Source: an uncultured Mucispirillum sp. (GTDB lineage Bacteria; Chrysiogenota; Deferribacteres; Deferribacterales; Mucispirillaceae). Taken from it: a stretch of DNA of 7,345 nt. Position numbers and translations under genes: made by a program. How positions within the stretch are numbered: position 1 is the stretch's first letter; every line of letters starts with the position of its first letter. Under the pieces are notes generated by a model, which worked only from the letters and a program-made list of their open reading frames with translations, was not told the DNA's origin and did no database searches. The DNA lies in assembly GCA_945929285.1 (NCBI GenBank), contig CAMEOC010000046.1, forward strand, positions 1-7,345, written 5' to 3'. This document shows positions 6,401-7,345 of this stretch, in pieces.

Positions 6401-7254
6401 ATATTTATGATAATAAAACAGGTGAGCAAAAAAGGGTAAATGTGAAAATAGATTTATCTAAAGCAAACCCAACTATTACAGATGCAGCTTCTGCACAGGA
6501 ATATATATTAAAAGAATTAAATAACAATAAAGCATTTGTAGATGCAGGTGTAAAATTTACAAATAAAGACGGTAAAATAGAAATACTGTCTGGCAGTGGC
6601 ACAAGGGTTGCAAACTTTGCAAATACAGCAGTAGATACTCAAAGTAGAGCATTAACTTCATACATTATGGGTTTTGATACAGCTGCAAACGGTGCTTTAA
6701 AAGATGAGTATACAGCAGCAGATTTTCCTGCAGGTGATTTTACTTTCCGTGTGGCAGACCCCCTTGACCCAGCAGGGGTTGGCTATAAAGAAATAACAGT
6801 AACACCAGCAGCAGACCCAATTAGTAAAAATGATTTACTAGATGAGATAAATGCGCAATTAAATGCAGCAACAGGTGGCACAATAAAAGCAGACATAGCA
6901 GCAGATGGTTCTATACAGTTTAAAACTGCCAATACTGATATTGTAGTAGAATCAACAGTAGAAGCAGGTGCAGCAAACCCATTAAATATAGGGCTTACCC
7001 ATGACGGAGTAACTGAACGCATTGCAGAACTTACAGTTTCTGGTGTGCAAAGCCCAAAAACAGACCTTAGCGAAGCAGATGAGGCAGCAAGAACATTAAC
7101 ATTAAAATATAAAGAAGGTGTAAACCCTGGAACACAAAAAGAAATAAAAGTAACTTTTTCATCGCTTAAAATTCTACTTTTGGAGCACTCGCAGCACCTT
7201 CTTCCGCTTCAAAAGCTGTTTTTTTGTCGAATCCGAACATTGATGCAAAAATAG
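3436..7254 (+). CDS. flgL: FlgL, hook-associated protein 3, oversized and lacking its true C-terminus
   Basis: The frame encodes 1272 residues, of which about 1240 appear genuine. The N-terminus is clear FlgL: MRVTFNMRAMQMQNMLSTSL, the helical D1 to about residue 130, and ASYNGRYIFGGYQT (about 127-140). FlgL joins FlgK to the filament and is usually 300-800 residues. Here a long beta-rich insertion carries several Flagellin_IN-like modules (a strand with K.I.V, a helix like L...IN..L, then DG.I.F) near residues 376-504, 568-655, 977-1080 and 1096-1192. Residues 335-382 and 1184-1241 share NIG, the DL....E..RTLT..Y pattern and a closing strand. The C-terminal D0 helix, needed for assembly and FlgN binding, is missing: after about 7158 the frame reads lemA antisense. 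I chose ATG 3436, with GGAG at 3425-3428, over the upstream TTG at 3409, which would add nine residues with no FlgL character. The identity is sure; the 3' end is not native. Confidence 0.9.
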   Translation: MRVTFNMRAMQMQNMLSTSLTNYTEALKKASAQQNLIKPWEDTSKYVGSYNVQNMIDELTQFSENANSASNWLKNTEAELQELVEALKKARDDYAIAGASDSYDEESRKALAQDVLSLYNQIMDIANASYNGRYIFGGYQTGKPPFAGGTNEVTNVITRNENGENLSGDAITKDVFSDMTELKSGKYTAKVTVVDGIAKLQLYDEKGGLVIMDSNGSDESGGTGNKSSVSLSFEYEPGKVINTGRGISFKMPEDLENPTSIVMEFDYKSGSEITYQGDNGYIYTQIGYNQDIAVNMPGSNIFTQSSLILQGSSFNKINGLPATINSLFSSLDGTNIGIGDSIEIAGTDHNGNKVGVASLVSNSNPNLDLATASEKERTLTITYGDKLYKIVVPQKAYNSTEELAGAINNELKNAEYIGALNGLGNVNDLTIDGYQNTINTQVNSGKYLGETTQDGKNRFKVDLSNQLKISADGDRLNFQSQKAGDNVRIAVTGSDQSLLGFKGATVAAEGKDIIFEVGYDFHRENIEQIETIHSNFDLNGTNYTFYVNGKEVNINKPATTLTTLTTLTNPEFAGLRFGTDDIVLEVAGRKIEVKASEFNAVPAADRPAFLNEKLREAGLGGEATVAGFTDNGNGTFDIGITIASPSKKEIELAFDEALRKAGFDFGVGVSLDLNPNDPANLGNYDITFSLQNYNSSRDATLTTTAYDNTTIPPTSDMKTAKLDRTGLNAAEEKTLGDYVDFIKELYGQTVDVSIVDGKLTIADLRNGNSKLSFRTNAKNQGVTHANDQVTIIGGAYTGKKDDNWKVSVTTTLGTNDQRNISITILDKNGNKIYDQVTIQLPNGITIPPDDMEIPNPLDPAKREATTTFQIDLKSEPGLTFGDVNVLETGKNVNVFRALENLMHALEHNITKNGFGEPSAWKATDLNSTAKPFLDGIFQGNFNDNWKYEILSDKDKTDFYLQNEYKTTSGTIKYDPAITINGTPLSFGVDIYDNKTGEQKRVNVKIDLSKANPTITDAASAQEYILKELNNNKAFVDAGVKFTNKDGKIEILSGSGTRVANFANTAVDTQSRALTSYIMGFDTAANGALKDEYTAADFPAGDFTFRVADPLDPAGVGYKEITVTPAADPISKNDLLDEINAQLNAATGGTIKADIAADGSIQFKTANTDIVVESTVEAGAANPLNIGLTHDGVTERIAELTVSGVQSPKTDLSEADEAARTLTLKYKEGVNPGTQKEIKVTFSSLKILLLEHSQHLLPLQKLFFCRIRTLMQK
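5109..5140 (+). repeat. Tandem 9-base repeat inside flgL
   Basis: Three exact copies of AACAACACT (5109-5135) and a partial fourth encode TTLTTLTTLT in a linker between two beta modules of FlgL. The unit is a multiple of three, so slippage would change length by three residues without breaking the frame. Confidence 0.85.
7141..7165. other. Junction between flgL and foreign lemA-side sequence
   Basis: To the left, FlgL coding remains convincing through KEIKVTF, which aligns with YKIVV of an earlier FlgL module. To the right, 7166 onward is the 3' end of lemA on the other strand. The bases between are A/T tracts that fit either side: read on the - strand, ATG at 7162-7160 begins MKKLLLF, plausible as the start of a gene after lemA. 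The exact breakpoint therefore cannot be fixed by eye. Either an assembly chimera joined at a low-complexity tract, or a real rearrangement, would look like this. Confidence 0.75.
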
Positions 7255-7345
7255 ATGCCGGGAAACGACGAACTTTGAGATTGTATTCCTTAACAGCTTC
7301 GTTGTAACGCATACGCTTTGTAGCAATACGGTTTTCCGTACCTTC
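7166..7345 (-). CDS. lemA: LemA family protein, C-terminal 59 residues
   Basis: Partial gene entering from the right edge, read on the - strand, with its stop TAA at 7168-7166. The fragment begins EGTENRIATKRMRYNEAVKEYN, continues LKVRRFPASIFASMFGFDKK, and ends EAEEGAASAPKVEF. This is the typical end of LemA: the (E)G(T)ENRI...R..YN.AV..YN helix, the RFP..(I/L)...FGF turn and a short A.KV.F tail. LemA proteins are membrane-anchored helical-bundle proteins of uncertain function, often encoded next to a TPM-domain (YgcG-like) gene. All five arginines use CGT, unlike the AGA/AGG of the flagellar genes, and the stretch is about 44% GC by hand count (73 of 165 bases, 7181-7345). The N-terminal membrane segment lies outside the window. 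Confidence 0.85.
   Translation of the reverse strand, partial: EGTENRIATKRMRYNEAVKEYNLKVRRFPASIFASMFGFDKKTAFEAEEGAASAPKVEF

Noticed and set aside
6597..6612. TGGCACAAGGGTTGCA, a strong sigma-54 match inside flgL
   Set aside because: It lies deep in coding sequence (GTRVA) with no gene start downstream before the join. Intragenic sigma-54 matches are known, so it may be bound, but no role is supported; it warns that chance matches occur here.
7159..7254. The last ~31 residues of the flgL frame as a novel C-terminal domain
   Set aside because: The same bases encode a clear LemA C-terminus on the - strand, so the + strand reading is an antisense artefact.

Overview
The window is a block of bacterial flagellar genes, all on the + strand, in an AT-rich genome. 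It ends at the right in about 180 bases of an unrelated gene on the - strand. The gene order is flgI (last 15 codons) - flgJ (rod-binding domain only) - flgM (anti-sigma-28) - flgN (hook-associated-protein chaperone) - flgK (HAP1) - flgL (HAP3, very long). The AT richness, AGA/AGG arginine codons, sigma-54-like and sigma-28-like promoters and an oversized FlgL with Flagellin_IN-like modules suit a Gram-negative (P-ring), RpoN/FliA-controlled flagellate. A Deferribacterota (Mucispirillum-like) or similar lineage is a guess; the sequence does not prove it.

Layout: 1-446 is the end of the P-ring/rod operon, with flgI and flgJ overlapping by one base (TAATG). The gap 447-728 is rich in control signals: a duplicated 20-base unit, a hairpin terminator (484-519), a sigma-54-type promoter (533-548), a near-perfect 18-base palindrome (583-600), an A/T-tract inverted repeat (638-676) and a sigma-28-type promoter (677-704). 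flgM, flgN and flgK follow in close order. A second sigma-54-type promoter (3372-3387) lies across the flgK stop codon, just ahead of flgL.

The genes form one late-assembly module. FlgM holds sigma-28 inactive until it is exported through the finished hook. FlgN escorts FlgK and FlgL to the export gate. FlgK and FlgL form the hook-filament junction. FlgJ is the rod-assembly factor.

The right end is anomalous. The flgL reading frame stays convincing to about 7150, then runs antisense into the 3' end of a lemA-family gene on the - strand (stop at 7166-7168). FlgL therefore lacks its essential C-terminal D0 helix, and its last ~31 residues are an artefact of reading lemA backwards. Arginine codon use flips at the same point: AGA/AGG in 26 of 30 codons before it, CGT in 5 of 5 after it. 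An assembly chimera is the simplest explanation; a real recombination junction is the alternative. I saw no CRISPR array, tRNA, rRNA or insertion sequence.
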